Assembly: GCA_019187365.1 (NCBI GenBank)
Contig: JABARE010000038.1
Span: 1-64,000 of the forward strand
Origin: Saprospiraceae bacterium
GTDB lineage: Bacteria; Bacteroidota; Bacteroidia; Chitinophagales; Saprospiraceae
Length of the DNA: 64,000 nucleotides
Reading direction: 5' to 3'
Position 1 is the stretch's first letter. Each line of letters starts with the position of its first letter. A program made the translations under genes and the position numbers. The notes under the pieces were generated by a model that had not been told where the DNA came from, made no database searches, and saw nothing but the letters and a program-made list of their open reading frames with translations. Positions 1 to 11,263 of the stretch are shown in pieces.

Positions 1-3000
1 GACGGACAACCGGATGACGAGGACGAAGCGTGTGGCGACTTGCCGAACATCACGGTAAGCAAAACGGTTGTTAGTGTCACCGACCTTGGCGGCAACATGT
101 ACGAAGTGAGCTACCAGGTGTTGGTAAAGAACACCGGAGGCGCGTCCGGAGACTACGATCTGAAGGACAGCCCCGGGTTTGACGACGACATTGCCATCAA
201 CAGCGCAAGCTATACGTCGAATGCTGCGGGCAATCCCGGAGGAGCCTTGGTGGGCAGTGGACCGTGGACTTTGGCGAACAACCAGGTGATTGCAGCGGGT
301 GCAACGCACACCTATACCTTAAAAGTCAAAGTCACCCTGGATCTCAGTGCGGGAAGCAGCGGAGACAACGTGTACAGCAAGTGCGAGAAGACCACGCCCG
401 GAGATCCAAAGGCTGGAGAGGGTCTTTACAATAAGGCCAGTGTTGACACCAACGACGACGGACAACCTGAAGACGAGGACGAAGCGTGTGGCGACTTGCC
501 GAACATCACGGTAAGCAAAACGGTTGTTAGTGTCACCGACCTTGGCGGCAACATGTACGAAGTGAGCTACCAGGTGTTGGTAAAGAACACCGGAGGAGCA
601 TCTGCAGACTACGATCTGAAGGACAGCCCCGGGTTTGACGACGACATTGCCATCAACAGCGCAAGCTATACGTCGAATGCTGCGGGCAATCCCGGAGGAG
701 CCTTGGTGGGCAGTGGACCGTGGACTTTGGCGAACAACCAGGTGATTGCAGCGGGTGCAACGCACACCTATACCTTAAAAGTCAAAGTCACCCTGGATCT
801 GAGTGCGGGAAGCAGCGGGGACAACGTGTACAGCAAGTGCGAAAAGACCACGCCCGGAAATCCAAAGGCCGGAGAGGGTCTTTACAATAAGGCCAGTGTT
901 GACACCAACGACGACGGACAACCGGATGACGAGGACGAAGCGTGTGGCGACTTGCCGAACATCACGGTAAGCAAAACGGTTGTTAGTGTCACCGACCTTG
1001 GCGGCAACATGTACGAAGTGAGCTACCAGGTGTTGGTAAAGAACACCGGAGGCGCGTCCGGAGACTATGATCTGAAGGACAGTCCTGGATTTGACGACGA
1101 CATTGCCATCAACAGCGCAAGCTATACGTCGAATGCTGCGGGCAATCCCGGAGGAGCATTGGTAGGCAGTGGACCGTGGACTTTGGCGAATAACCAGGTG
1201 ATTGCAGCGGGTGCAACGCACACCTATACCTTAAAAGTCAAAGTCACCCTGGATCTCAGTGCGGGAAGCAGCGGAGACAACGTGTACAGCAAGTGCGAGA
1301 AGACCACGCCCGGAGATCCAAAGGCCGGAGAGGGTCTTTACAATAAGGCCAGTGTTGACACCAACGACGACGGACAACCTGAAGACGAGGATGAAGCGTG
1401 TGGAGACTTGCCGAACATCACGGTTGATAAATCAATTGCAACGATCACCGACCTTGGCGGCAACATGTACGAAGTGAGCTACCAGGTGTTGGTAAAGAAC
1501 ACCGGAGGAGCATCTGCAGACTATGATCTGAAGGACAGTCCAGGATTTGACGACGACATTGCCATCAACAGCGCAAGCTATACATCAACTGCTGCGGGCA
1601 ATCCCGGAGGAGCCTTGGTAGGCAGTGGACCGTGGACTTTGGCGAACAACCAGGTGATTGCAGCGGGTGCAACGCACACCTACACCTTAAAAGTCAAAGT
1701 CACCCTGGATCTGAGTGCGGGAAGCAGCGGGGACAACGTGTACAGCAAGTGCGAGAAGACCACGCCCGGAGATCCAAAGGCCGGAGAAGGTCTTTACAAT
1801 AAGGCCAGTGTTGACACCAACGACGACGGACAACCGGAAGACGAGGATGAAGCGTGTGGCGACTTGCCGAACATCACGGTAAGCAAAACGGTTGTTAGCG
1901 TCACCGACCTAGGCGGCAACATGTACGAAGTGAGCTACCAGGTGTTGGTAAAGAACACCGGAGGCGCGTCCGGAGACTATGATCTGAAGGACAGTCCAGG
2001 ATTTGACGACGACATTGCCATCAACAGCGCAAGCTATACGTCGAATGCTGCGGGCAATCCCGGAGGAGCCTTGGTGGGAAGCGGACCGTGGACTTTGGCG
2101 AACAACCAGGTGATTGCGGCAGGTGCTACGCACACCTATACCATAAAAGTAAAAGTCACCCTGGATCTGAGTGTGGGAAGCAGCGGGGACAACGTGTACA
2201 GCAAGTGCGAAAAGACCACGCCCGGAGATCCTGCCTCAGGTGAGGGTCTTTACAATAAGGCCAGTGTTGACACCAACGACGACGGACAACCGGATGACGA
2301 GGACGAAGCATGTGGCGACTTGCCGAACATCACGGTAAGCAAAACGGTTGTTAGTGTCACCGACCTTGGCGGCAACATGTACGAAGTGAGCTACCAGGTG
2401 TTGGTAAAGAACACCGGAGGAGCATCTGCAGACTACGATCTGAAGGACAGTCCCGGGTTTGACGACGACATTGCCATTAACAGCGCAAGCTATACATCGA
2501 ATGCTGCGGGCAATCCCGGAGGAGCCTTGGTGGGCAGTGGACCGTGGACTTTGGCGAACAACCAGGTGATTGCGGCAGGTGCAACGCACACCTATACCTT
2601 AAAAGTCAAAGTCACCCTGGATCTGAGTGCGGGAAGCAGCGGGGACAACGTGTACAGCAAGTGCGAGAAGACCACGCCCGGAGATCCTGCCTCAGGTGAG
2701 GGTCTTTACAATAAGGCCAGTGTTGACACCAACGACGACGGACAACCGGATGACGAGGACGAAGCATGTGGCGACTTGCCGAACATCACGGTAAGCAAAA
2801 CGGTTGTTAGTGTCACCGACCTTGGCGGCAACATGTACGAAGTGAGCTACCAGGTGTTGGTAAAGAACACCGGAGGCGCGTCCGGAGACTATGATCTGAA
2901 GGACAGTCCTGGATTTGACGACGACATTGCCATCAACAGCGCAAGCTATACATCAACTGCTGCGGGCAATCCCGGAGGAGCATTGGTGGGAAGTGGACCG

Positions 3001-6000
3001 TGGACTTTGGCGAACAACCAGGTGATTGCAGCGGGTGCAACGCACACCTATACCTTAAAAGTCAAAGTCACCCTGGATCTGAGTGCGGGAAGCAGCGGGG
3101 ACAACGTGTACAGCAAGTGCGAAAAGACCACGCCCGGAAATCCAAAGGCCGGAGAGGGTCTTTACAATAAGGCCAGTGTTGACACCAACGACGACGGACA
3201 ACCGGATGACGAGGACGAAGCGTGTGGCGACTTGCCGAACATCACGGTAAGCAAAACGGTTGTTAGTGTCACCGACCTTGGCGGCAACATGTACGAAGTG
3301 AGCTACCAGGTGTTGGTAAGCAACACGGGAGCTGCATCGGGAGACTACGACCTGAAAGACAGCCCAGGATTTGACGACGACATTGCCATTAACAGCGCAA
3401 GCTATACATCAACTGCTGCGGGCAATCCCGGAGGAGCATTGGTGGGAAGTGGACCGTGGACTTTGGCGAACAACCAGGTGATTGCTGCCGGCGCTACGCA
3501 CACCTATACCATAAAAGTAAAAGTCACCCTGGATCTCAGTGCGGGAAGCAGCGGCGACAACGTGTACAGCAAGTGCGAGAAGGCCACGCCCGGAGATCCA
3601 AAGGCTGGAGAAGGTCTTTACAACAAGGCCAGTGTTGACACCAACGACGACGGCCAATCGGAAGACGAGGATGAAGCGTGTGGCGACTTGCCGAACATCA
3701 CGGTTGATAAATCAATTGCAACGATCACCGACCTAGGCGGCAACATGTACGAAGTGAGCTACCAGGTGTTGGTAAAGAACACCGGAGGCGCGTCCGGAGA
3801 CTATGATCTGAAGGACAGTCCAGGATTTGACGACGACATTGCCATCAACAGCGCAAGCTATACGTCGAATGCTGCGGGCAATCCCGGAGGTGCCTTGGTG
3901 GGAAGTGGACCGTGGACTTTGGCGAACAACCAGGTGATTGCAGCGGGTGCAACGCACACCTATACCTTAAAAGTCAAAGTCACCCTGGATCTGAGTGCGG
4001 GAAGCAGCGGGGACAACGTGTACAGCAAGTGCGAAAAGACCACGCCCGGAGATCCAAAGGCCGGAGAGGGGCTTTACAATAAGGCCAGCATCGACACCAA
4101 CGACGACGGCCAACCGGATGACGAGGACGAAGCGTGTGGCGACTTGCCGAACATCACGGTAAGCAAAACGGTTGTTAGTATCACCGACCTAGGCGGCAAC
4201 ATGTACGAAGTGAGCTACCAGGTGTTGGTAAAGAACACCGGAGGCGCGTCCGGAGACTACGATCTGAAGGACAGTCCCGGGTTTGACGACGACATTGCCA
4301 TCAACAGCGCAAGCTATACGTCGAATGCTGCGGGCAATCCCGGAGGAGCATTGGTAGGCAGTGGACCGTGGACTTTGGCGAACAACCAGGTGATTGCAGC
4401 GGGTGCAACGCACACCTATACCTTAAAAGTCAAAGTCACCCTGGATCTGAGTGCGGGAAGCAGCGGAGACAACGTGTACAGCAAGTGCGAGAAGGCCACG
4501 CCCGGAGATCCAAAGGCTGGAGAAGGTCTTTACAATAAGGCCAGTGTTGACACCAACGACGACGGCCAACCGGAAGACGAGGATGAAGCGTGTGGAGACT
4601 TGCCGAACATCACGGTTGATAAATCAATTGCAACGATCACCGACCTAGGCGGCAACATGTACGAAGTGAGCTACCAGGTGTTGGTAAAGAACACCGGAGG
4701 AGCATCTGCAGACTACGATCTGAAGGACAGTCCAGGATTTGACGACGACATTGCCATCAACAGCGCAAGCTATACGTCGAATGCTGCGGGCAATCCCGGA
4801 GGAGCCTTGGTGGGAAGCGGACCGTGGACTTTGGCGAACAACCAGGTGATTGCTGCCGGCGCTACGCACACCTATACCATAAAAGTAAAAGTCACCCTGG
4901 ATCTCAGTGCGGGAAGCAGCGGCGACAACGTGTACAGCAAGTGCGAGAAGGCCACGCCCGGAGATCCAAAGGCTGGAGAAGGTCTTTACAATAAGGCCAG
5001 TGTTGACACCAACGACGACGGCCAACCGGAAGACGAGGATGAAGCGTGTGGAGACTTGCCGAACATCACGGTTGATAAATCAATTGCAACGATCACCGAC
5101 CTAGGCGGCAACATGTACGAAGTGAGCTACCAGGTGCTGGTAAAGAACACCGGAGGAGCATCCGGAGACTACGATCTGAAGGACAGTCCAGGATTTGACG
5201 ACGACATTGCCATCAACAGCGCAAGCTATACGTCGAATGCTGCGGGCAATCCCGGAGGAGCCTTGGTAGGCAGTGGGCCGTGGACTTTGGCGAACAACCA
5301 GGTGATTGCAGCGGGTGCAACGCACACCTATACCTTAAAAGTAAAAGTCACCCTGGATCTCAGTGCGGGAAGCAGCGGGGACAACGTGTACAGCAAGTGC
5401 GAGAAGACCACGCCCGGAGATCCAAAGGCCGGAGAAGGCCTTTACAACAAGGCCAGTGTTGACACCAACGACGACGGCCAACCGGAAGACGAGGACGAAG
5501 CGTGTGGCGACTTGCCGAACATCACGGTTGATAAATCAATTTCAACGATCACCGATCTTGGCGGCAACATGTACGAAGTGAGCTACCAGGTGTTGGTAAA
5601 GAATACCGGAGGAGCATCCGGAGACTACGATCTGAAGGACAGTCCAGGATTTGACGACGACATTGCCATCAACAGCGCAAGCTATACGTCGAATGCTGCG
5701 GGCAATCCCGGAGGAGCATTGGTGGGAAGTGGACCGTGGACTTTGGCGAACAACCAGGTGATTGCTGCCGGTGCTACGCACACCTATACCATAAAAGTAA
5801 AAGTCACCCTGGATCTCAGTGCGGGAAGCAACGGCGACAACGTGTACAGCAAGTGCGAGAAGGCCACGCCCGGAGATCCAAAGGCTGGAGAGGGTCTTTA
5901 CAACAAGGCCAGTGTTGACACCAACGACGACGGACAACCTGAAGACGAGGATGAAGCGTGTGGAGACTTGCCTTATGTCACACACCAAAAGCGCACAAGC

Positions 6001-8457
6001 CAGGTGAGTTTATCCGGCAACACCAATTACACCATCACTTATGAAATTGAAGTCAAAAACATCGGTGGTGCGGCAGGACAATACGATCTGAAGGACCACC
6101 CGGGCTTTGACGACGATGTAGTGATCACCAGTGCAAGTTATACGAGTACGGCTCCGGCCAATCCTGGTTCTGCCCTCGCTGGTTCAGGTCCGTGGACACT
6201 AGCAAACAATCAGACGATTGGAGTGGGCATCACTCATATTTACACCATTGTAGTAAAGGCGACGGTCGATTTTTACGATGCATCGAGTCCCGGGGACGAG
6301 TTGTATAAAAAGTGTGGAGCTTCCGCGCCTGGAAGGCCGGCCCGTGGGGAGGGGTTATTCAATGAAAGTTTCCTCGACACCAACGACGACAATATTCCGG
6401 AGGAGCGCGACAGTACCTGTGCAGACATTGAAGACCGTTACGGAAAGATTGGCGACCGGATTTGGGAAGATGCCAACGAAAATGGAAAACAGGATTTGGG
6501 TGAATTGGGGATGAATGGCATTTCTGTTCAGCTGAAGGATGGTTCAGGAAACGTTTTGAAAACCGTTATCACTGCAAATGGCGGTCCGGGCAATTTACCT
6601 GGATATTATGAATTCGCTTTCCTGCCTCCAGGCAATTACAGCATTCATGTTGTCATCCCTGTCGGTTATGGCAGTACCCTGAAAGACGCACCGGGCAGTA
6701 ACGATGCCAACGACAGCGATATTGACGCGGCAGGCAATTCGCCAGGCATTGCGCTGGGCTCGTTCGAGACCAATTTGACTGTAGATGCCGGATTGAAGGA
6801 ACTCTATGCTACCCTGAGCGATTTTGTCTGGAACGACAAAAATGAAAACGGAGTTCAGGATCCTGGCGAAGAGGGTATTCCGGGCATTATCGTGCAGGTG
6901 TACGATGCGATAACCAAAGTGCTGGTTGCCCAGCAAAATACCAATGCACTCGGAATGTATGAATTCAATACCCTGTTGCCCGGAAAGTACTACATCAAAG
7001 TGATCTTACCTTCAGGTTGGTTGTTTACCACTCCAAATGCGGGTAATGCTGCTAAGGACAGCGACATCAACGGTTCCAACGGACCCGGAACGTCGTCGAC
7101 CTTCAACTTGTCAGGGGGTGAGATCAATTCAACCGTCGACGTAGGTCTTGTGAAGTGCATCAGCGTTTCAGGTACTGTGTTCTTTGACATCAACAAGAAC
7201 GGGTACATCGACAATGGAGAAAAGGGAATTAACGGACTTGACGTCTATCTGTATGAAGCGGTTACCAACAAGCTGGTGGCAAAGGTTCGCACCAGTGCAA
7301 AGCCCGGTACAGCTTCTGACGATGGTTATTACCAATTCCCTTGCATCTATGCCGGCTCTTATTACGTTCTGTTTGAACGGTTGGACAACCTGGCTGCTAC
7401 CCTCCCCAATGCAGGGCCAAATGACAACATCGATTCAGACATTACCCATGAAAACGGGGTAAACACCACCTTTACTTTCTCGGTGTCTGCTGGAGAAATT
7501 CTGAATAACATAGGTGGAGGATTTATACTGAAGGCGGTGGTCGGTGACCTCGTATGGCATGATGACAACAACAACGGAATGCAGGACCCGGGCGAGAAAC
7601 CCATCCAGGGCGTGAATGTTGCCGCTTACAATCCTTCAGGCCAAATGGTGAGTCAGGCGACCACTGGTCAGGACGGTTCCTACAAACTCGATGGAGTGGG
7701 TCAGGGTGATTTCTACGTCAAGTTTAACGTAGATCACAAAAAGTATGGCTTCACCACACCGAACTCCGGCCCGGATTATATGGACAGCGATGTCGACAAT
7801 ACCTTTGGGTACGGTACAACCAAATTGTTCCGCATCAATTCGGGGGATAACCAACCCAACATAGATGCAGGGCTTTCATCGCAAGCGCTTCCACTGGCCT
7901 GGCTGGGATTCAATGCTGAGTTTGACGGCAATGCGTGCCATTTGCAATGGATTACCGGAGCCGAATGGGGAACATCTCACTTTGTAATCGAAAGGAGACA
8001 TGAAGGTGAACAAGTTTTCCAGGAGATTGGTCAAGTGAATGCAAATGGGGATCCGGCTGTAGTCGAACACCATTATATTTATACGGACAGTGCACTGTAT
8101 GCCAACGGTGTATATTATTACCGCATCAGGCAGGTCGACGAAAGTGGGGATTTCACGTATAGCGCGATACGACTGGTGCGCGTGAATGCGGAATTTGATT
8201 TTAGAGTCAGCCTCTTTCCGAATCCTGTATCGACAACTTTACACGTCGAAGCGCTGATCCCGGAAGATGGCGCAGCCAGTGTAGTCATACTCGACCAACA
8301 ACTGAGAACGACTATGGAAATTGCATCACCAGAATTGACCAAGCGGGGAAAACACAGCCTGGCAATTCCCGTGGAAGAACTGATTCCCGGAGTTTACGTG
8401 CTTAAAGTTGAGTCTGCTTCTGGAGTTCGGATGGAGAAATTCACCGTACAGCGTTAG
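1..8457 (+). CDS. Giant tandem-repeat T9SS surface protein (5' end outside window)
   Basis: The frame is open from base 1, so the N terminus and signal peptide lie upstream; about 2,818 residues are visible. Thirteen Ig-like units of exactly 152 residues (from base 40), each starting LPNITV and ending in an acidic stretch with EACGD, are followed by a diverged 153-residue unit. The units resemble DUF11-type surface repeats, with two Cys per unit (KCEK and EACG) that could form a disulfide and a DTNDDGQ loop that could bind calcium. Four SdrD-B-like domains follow (bases about 6436, 6814, 7165 and 7540), each with a D-x-N-x-NG-x-x-D-x-GE loop. The C terminus has a fibronectin-like stretch and a type A sorting domain starting FPNP. 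Inference: an exported, surface-anchored adhesin or stalk-like protein. A strong terminator follows at 8490. Confidence 0.9.
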   Translation, partial: DGQPDDEDEACGDLPNITVSKTVVSVTDLGGNMYEVSYQVLVKNTGGASGDYDLKDSPGFDDDIAINSASYTSNAAGNPGGALVGSGPWTLANNQVIAAGATHTYTLKVKVTLDLSAGSSGDNVYSKCEKTTPGDPKAGEGLYNKASVDTNDDGQPEDEDEACGDLPNITVSKTVVSVTDLGGNMYEVSYQVLVKNTGGASADYDLKDSPGFDDDIAINSASYTSNAAGNPGGALVGSGPWTLANNQVIAAGATHTYTLKVKVTLDLSAGSSGDNVYSKCEKTTPGNPKAGEGLYNKASVDTNDDGQPDDEDEACGDLPNITVSKTVVSVTDLGGNMYEVSYQVLVKNTGGASGDYDLKDSPGFDDDIAINSASYTSNAAGNPGGALVGSGPWTLANNQVIAAGATHTYTLKVKVTLDLSAGSSGDNVYSKCEKTTPGDPKAGEGLYNKASVDTNDDGQPEDEDEACGDLPNITVDKSIATITDLGGNMYEVSYQVLVKNTGGASADYDLKDSPGFDDDIAINSASYTSTAAGNPGGALVGSGPWTLANNQVIAAGATHTYTLKVKVTLDLSAGSSGDNVYSKCEKTTPGDPKAGEGLYNKASVDTNDDGQPEDEDEACGDLPNITVSKTVVSVTDLGGNMYEVSYQVLVKNTGGASGDYDLKDSPGFDDDIAINSASYTSNAAGNPGGALVGSGPWTLANNQVIAAGATHTYTIKVKVTLDLSVGSSGDNVYSKCEKTTPGDPASGEGLYNKASVDTNDDGQPDDEDEACGDLPNITVSKTVVSVTDLGGNMYEVSYQVLVKNTGGASADYDLKDSPGFDDDIAINSASYTSNAAGNPGGALVGSGPWTLANNQVIAAGATHTYTLKVKVTLDLSAGSSGDNVYSKCEKTTPGDPASGEGLYNKASVDTNDDGQPDDEDEACGDLPNITVSKTVVSVTDLGGNMYEVSYQVLVKNTGGASGDYDLKDSPGFDDDIAINSASYTSTAAGNPGGALVGSGPWTLANNQVIAAGATHTYTLKVKVTLDLSAGSSGDNVYSKCEKTTPGNPKAGEGLYNKASVDTNDDGQPDDEDEACGDLPNITVSKTVVSVTDLGGNMYEVSYQVLVSNTGAASGDYDLKDSPGFDDDIAINSASYTSTAAGNPGGALVGSGPWTLANNQVIAAGATHTYTIKVKVTLDLSAGSSGDNVYSKCEKATPGDPKAGEGLYNKASVDTNDDGQSEDEDEACGDLPNITVDKSIATITDLGGNMYEVSYQVLVKNTGGASGDYDLKDSPGFDDDIAINSASYTSNAAGNPGGALVGSGPWTLANNQVIAAGATHTYTLKVKVTLDLSAGSSGDNVYSKCEKTTPGDPKAGEGLYNKASIDTNDDGQPDDEDEACGDLPNITVSKTVVSITDLGGNMYEVSYQVLVKNTGGASGDYDLKDSPGFDDDIAINSASYTSNAAGNPGGALVGSGPWTLANNQVIAAGATHTYTLKVKVTLDLSAGSSGDNVYSKCEKATPGDPKAGEGLYNKASVDTNDDGQPEDEDEACGDLPNITVDKSIATITDLGGNMYEVSYQVLVKNTGGASADYDLKDSPGFDDDIAINSASYTSNAAGNPGGALVGSGPWTLANNQVIAAGATHTYTIKVKVTLDLSAGSSGDNVYSKCEKATPGDPKAGEGLYNKASVDTNDDGQPEDEDEACGDLPNITVDKSIATITDLGGNMYEVSYQVLVKNTGGASGDYDLKDSPGFDDDIAINSASYTSNAAGNPGGALVGSGPWTLANNQVIAAGATHTYTLKVKVTLDLSAGSSGDNVYSKCEKTTPGDPKAGEGLYNKASVDTNDDGQPEDEDEACGDLPNITVDKSISTITDLGGNMYEVSYQVLVKNTGGASGDYDLKDSPGFDDDIAINSASYTSNAAGNPGGALVGSGPWTLANNQVIAAGATHTYTIKVKVTLDLSAGSNGDNVYSKCEKATPGDPKAGEGLYNKASVDTNDDGQPEDEDEACGDLPYVTHQKRTSQVSLSGNTNYTITYEIEVKNIGGAAGQYDLKDHPGFDDDVVITSASYTSTAPANPGSALAGSGPWTLANNQTIGVGITHIYTIVVKATVDFYDASSPGDELYKKCGASAPGRPARGEGLFNESFLDTNDDNIPEERDSTCADIEDRYGKIGDRIWEDANENGKQDLGELGMNGISVQLKDGSGNVLKTVITANGGPGNLPGYYEFAFLPPGNYSIHVVIPVGYGSTLKDAPGSNDANDSDIDAAGNSPGIALGSFETNLTVDAGLKELYATLSDFVWNDKNENGVQDPGEEGIPGIIVQVYDAITKVLVAQQNTNALGMYEFNTLLPGKYYIKVILPSGWLFTTPNAGNAAKDSDINGSNGPGTSSTFNLSGGEINSTVDVGLVKCISVSGTVFFDINKNGYIDNGEKGINGLDVYLYEAVTNKLVAKVRTSAKPGTASDDGYYQFPCIYAGSYYVLFERLDNLAATLPNAGPNDNIDSDITHENGVNTTFTFSVSAGEILNNIGGGFILKAVVGDLVWHDDNNNGMQDPGEKPIQGVNVAAYNPSGQMVSQATTGQDGSYKLDGVGQGDFYVKFNVDHKKYGFTTPNSGPDYMDSDVDNTFGYGTTKLFRINSGDNQPNIDAGLSSQALPLAWLGFNAEFDGNACHLQWITGAEWGTSHFVIERRHEGEQVFQEIGQVNANGDPAVVEHHYIYTDSALYANGVYYYRIRQVDESGDFTYSAIRLVRVNAEFDFRVSLFPNPVSTTLHVEALIPEDGAASVVILDQQLRTTMEIASPELTKRGKHSLAIPVEELIPGVYVLKVESASGVRMEKFTVQR
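40..6426 (+). repeat. Coding tandem array, 13 x 456 bp plus one diverged unit
   Basis: Unit starts fall every 456 bases from 40 (496, 952 and so on) to 5968, with no indel in any of the 13 units. The 14th unit (5968-6426) is 459 bp and clearly older. Short variants are shuffled between units: SKTVVSV or DKSIATI heads, ASGDY or ASADY, TYTLK or TYTIK, TTPGDPKAG, TTPGNPKAG or TTPGDPASG, and PEDE or PDDE tails. Independent assortment of these variants points to unequal crossing-over or gene conversion. The array continues upstream of the window. Confidence 0.95.
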
Positions 8458-8489
8458 GAAACTCGATATTACAAGAACACCGTTTCAAG

Positions 8490-8517
8490 GCCCCGGAAAA
8501 TATCCGGGGCTTTTTTT
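8490..8517 (+). terminator. Intrinsic terminator of the giant repeat gene
   Basis: GCCCCGGA (8490-8497) pairs perfectly with TCCGGGGC (8503-8510) across a 5-base loop and is followed by seven T. It sits 32 bases after the stop codon. Confidence 0.9.
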
Positions 8518-8680
8518 ATTTCTGAGAGGCGCTCTTGTAATTTGAGTTAAATGAGAATTGACCTTGAGGCTATGAGCGGTGACCTTAAACGAGTATTTGC
8601 CGTTATCCAAAGCAATTGCAATCGCCCATGGCGACAACAGGTAAGTGTGTTGAGAAAGTGTAGCGGTGAAAGTGTTCTCG

Positions 8681-11116
8681 CTATTTTTTCTGGGGCCTGC
8701 CTTCAAATTTTGTATCCAGTGCAAATTCCAGAACGTCCATCATATCGGAGACATAATGGAATTCAAGACCTGCAAGATGAAGCGGATTGACTTCCTCTAC
8801 GTGCATCCTGTTTTCTTCGCAGAGTAAGATGCATTTAACGCCTGCGCGTTTGGCAGCGAGAATTTTTTCTTTGATTCCGCCCACAGGCAGCACTTTTCCG
8901 CGCAGAGTGATTTCTCCGGTCATGGCCAGAAAGGGGCGTATCTTTTTTCCCAATATGGCTGATGTGAGCGCACTGAGCATGGTCACACCTGCAGAAGGCC
9001 CATCTTTGGGAATAGCTCCTTCGGGAACGTGAAGATGAAAATCTCTTTCTTCGAAGTAATTTTCAGAAATCTTCAACATGGAGGCATGAGCTTTGATAAA
9101 ACTCAGCGCAGTGCTCGCAGATTCTTTCATGACATCTCCCAGGTTTCCTGTGAGTACCATTTTACCTTTTCCCTGTGATATGCTGGTTTCTATAAAAAGG
9201 ATGTCTCCCCCAGTTCGCGTCCATGCAAGTCCGATGGCAACCCCGGCGGGCAAGTCCTCCTGTTGTTTTTCGCTGCTGTAACGGGGTATGCCAAGTGATG
9301 ATTTCAACTCGCCGGATTTGACCGTGTATGATTTTCGGGGATTTGTCGCAATTGAGGTGGCCGCTTTGCGGACGACACCCGCAAGTTGCCTGCGAAGGTT
9401 GCGCACCCCAGACTCACGGGTATATTGTTCGATGATCTGCTCGAGGACCTCGTTGCCAAGGCGGAATTGCCTGGGCTTGATCCCGTGCTCTTCCAATACC
9501 TGAGGGATCAGGTGATCCCGGGCGATCTCCATTTTTTCTTCGGTGCTGTATCCTTGCAACTCGATGATCTCCATGCGATCGAGCAAGGCAGGCTGGATCG
9601 TGCTCAGAGAATTGGCGGTGGCAATAAAAAGCACTTTGGATAGATCGAACTCCAGGTCGAGGTAGTTGTCGTGGAAACTTGCATTTTGCTCCGGATCCAG
9701 AACTTCAAGCAGCGCAGACGACGGGTCTCCCCTAAAATCTTTCCCTATCTTGTCAATTTCGTCTAAAATGAAAACAGGATTCGCCGAACGCGCTTTTCGA
9801 ATGGATTGTATGATCCTTCCGGGCATGGCACCGATGTAGGTTTTGCGGTGACCGCGTATTTCTGATTCATCGTGCAATCCACCCAGCGACATGCGGATGA
9901 AATTCCGGTTGAGCGCCCTGGCAATCGATTTGCCCAGTGAAGTTTTTCCTACTCCCGGTGGACCTACGAGACACAAAATCGGCGATTTCATGTCTCCTTT
10001 TAGTTTTAACACAGCCAGGTGCTCCAATATCCGTTCCTTTACCTTGTCCAGTCCGTTGTGATCCTTATCCAGGATTTGGCGGCAAAGTTTCAGGTCGTAG
10101 CGATCTGTCGTAAACTCATTCCACGGAAGATCCACCATCATGTCGAGGTAATTCATCTGAACGGAGTATTCCGCTACTTGCGGATTCATCCGACGCAGTT
10201 TGTTGAGTTCCTTTTCAAAGTGCTCCGCAATTGGTTTTGACCAGGATTTCTTTTCGGCACGCGCAATGAGATCTTCAATGTCCTGCTCAACGGGGTCCTG
10301 TCCGAGTTCCTCCTGTATGGTCTTCAACTGTTGGTTGAGGTAGTAATCCCGTTGCTGCTTTTCGAGGTCCATCCGGACCCGTGATTCAATCTGGTCTTTC
10401 ACCTCAAGCAACTGGAGCTCCTGGTTCAGGTAATCGAGCAAGGTCTCCGCTTTGCGGTGCAGTTCGTCCATTTCAAGCAGCCCCTGCTTCTTTTCGATCG
10501 ATATCCCAAGGTTGGAAGAAATGAAATGAAGCAGAAAGCGATCGCTTTGAATGTTTTTCAACAGCACCTGCGCTTCATTGGGGATTTGCGGCATCAACTC
10601 GACGATGCGGCGGGCCTTCTCCTGGATAACTTTGATCAGCGCACTGTATTCAATGGCATTTGCCGATGATACGTGTTCGCGTCTTGAAATCTTTGCCTGT
10701 AGGTAGGGCTCCTCATTCACCCATTCAGACACGGTGCACCGCTTTCTTCCCTGTAGAATCACCGTGTGGCTGCCATCCGGCATTTTCAATAGCTTTACGA
10801 TCCTCGCTACCGTTCCCGTTTGATAGAGGTCGCGGCTGCCGGGATCTTCGGTGTTGGGATCTTTTTGCGTGAGCACCAACAAAAATTTATCCGAGTCCTG
10901 AGCACGAGAAACCGCTTTAATGGACTTGTCCCGGCCAACGGTGATGGGTATGATCACCCCGGGAAACAATACGGTGTTTTTCAGTGGCATAACGGGGAGA
11001 ACTTCCCCGTATTGGTCGTCGCGTACCGGAAGTTCGTCATCTGCGACCGCGACAAAGGGCAAAGCCTCTTCATCTCCTTGAAAATGACTGAATAATGTAT
11101 ATGGATCAATACTCAT
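8681..11116 (-). CDS. lon: ATP-dependent Lon protease
   Basis: 811 residues, usual LonA length. It is a cytosolic AAA+ serine protease that degrades misfolded and regulatory proteins. The N-terminal LON substrate domain contains [15 protein letters not shown] (about residues 40-54). A coiled segment follows, then AAA+ with Walker [10 protein letters not shown] (about 384) and Walker [10 protein letters not shown] (about 450). The protease domain has the catalytic Ser in DGPSAG (about 708) and the Lys in [14 protein letters not shown] (about 750), the normal spacing for the Ser-Lys dyad. The ATG at 11116 gives the natural N terminus MSIDPY. It lies downstream of pdxH on the same strand across about 150 bases, so it may have its own promoter. 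No heat-shock operator was recognised. Confidence 0.97.
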   Translation of the reverse strand: MSIDPYTLFSHFQGDEEALPFVAVADDELPVRDDQYGEVLPVMPLKNTVLFPGVIIPITVGRDKSIKAVSRAQDSDKFLLVLTQKDPNTEDPGSRDLYQTGTVARIVKLLKMPDGSHTVILQGRKRCTVSEWVNEEPYLQAKISRREHVSSANAIEYSALIKVIQEKARRIVELMPQIPNEAQVLLKNIQSDRFLLHFISSNLGISIEKKQGLLEMDELHRKAETLLDYLNQELQLLEVKDQIESRVRMDLEKQQRDYYLNQQLKTIQEELGQDPVEQDIEDLIARAEKKSWSKPIAEHFEKELNKLRRMNPQVAEYSVQMNYLDMMVDLPWNEFTTDRYDLKLCRQILDKDHNGLDKVKERILEHLAVLKLKGDMKSPILCLVGPPGVGKTSLGKSIARALNRNFIRMSLGGLHDESEIRGHRKTYIGAMPGRIIQSIRKARSANPVFILDEIDKIGKDFRGDPSSALLEVLDPEQNASFHDNYLDLEFDLSKVLFIATANSLSTIQPALLDRMEIIELQGYSTEEKMEIARDHLIPQVLEEHGIKPRQFRLGNEVLEQIIEQYTRESGVRNLRRQLAGVVRKAATSIATNPRKSYTVKSGELKSSLGIPRYSSEKQQEDLPAGVAIGLAWTRTGGDILFIETSISQGKGKMVLTGNLGDVMKESASTALSFIKAHASMLKISENYFEERDFHLHVPEGAIPKDGPSAGVTMLSALTSAILGKKIRPFLAMTGEITLRGKVLPVGGIKEKILAAKRAGVKCILLCEENRMHVEEVNPLHLAGLEFHYVSDMMDVLEFALDTKFEGRPQKK

Positions 11117-11263
11117 ATTTAGCTGCGTCTTTTACGGTAGCCCCCCTGGCTCGGACCAATCCACTCAATGCGTCAATAGCCGTGCCAGTCGATGAGATGG
11201 CCACAAATGCTGACAAAAGGCCAGATGGTCCCGCCAATTTGTCAAAAAACGCGAACAAGGAAC

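Noticed and set aside
319..5988. Many open frames of 60-148 codons on the minus strand and in other plus frames across the 456-bp array
   Set aside because: They recur at the repeat period with the same out-of-frame protein, have no start signals or family features, and are shadows of the repeat coding frame.
40..6426. Tandem array considered as a CRISPR or satellite
   Set aside because: The period is 456 bp, a multiple of three, with open coding throughout and a sorting domain at the end. It is a protein repeat.
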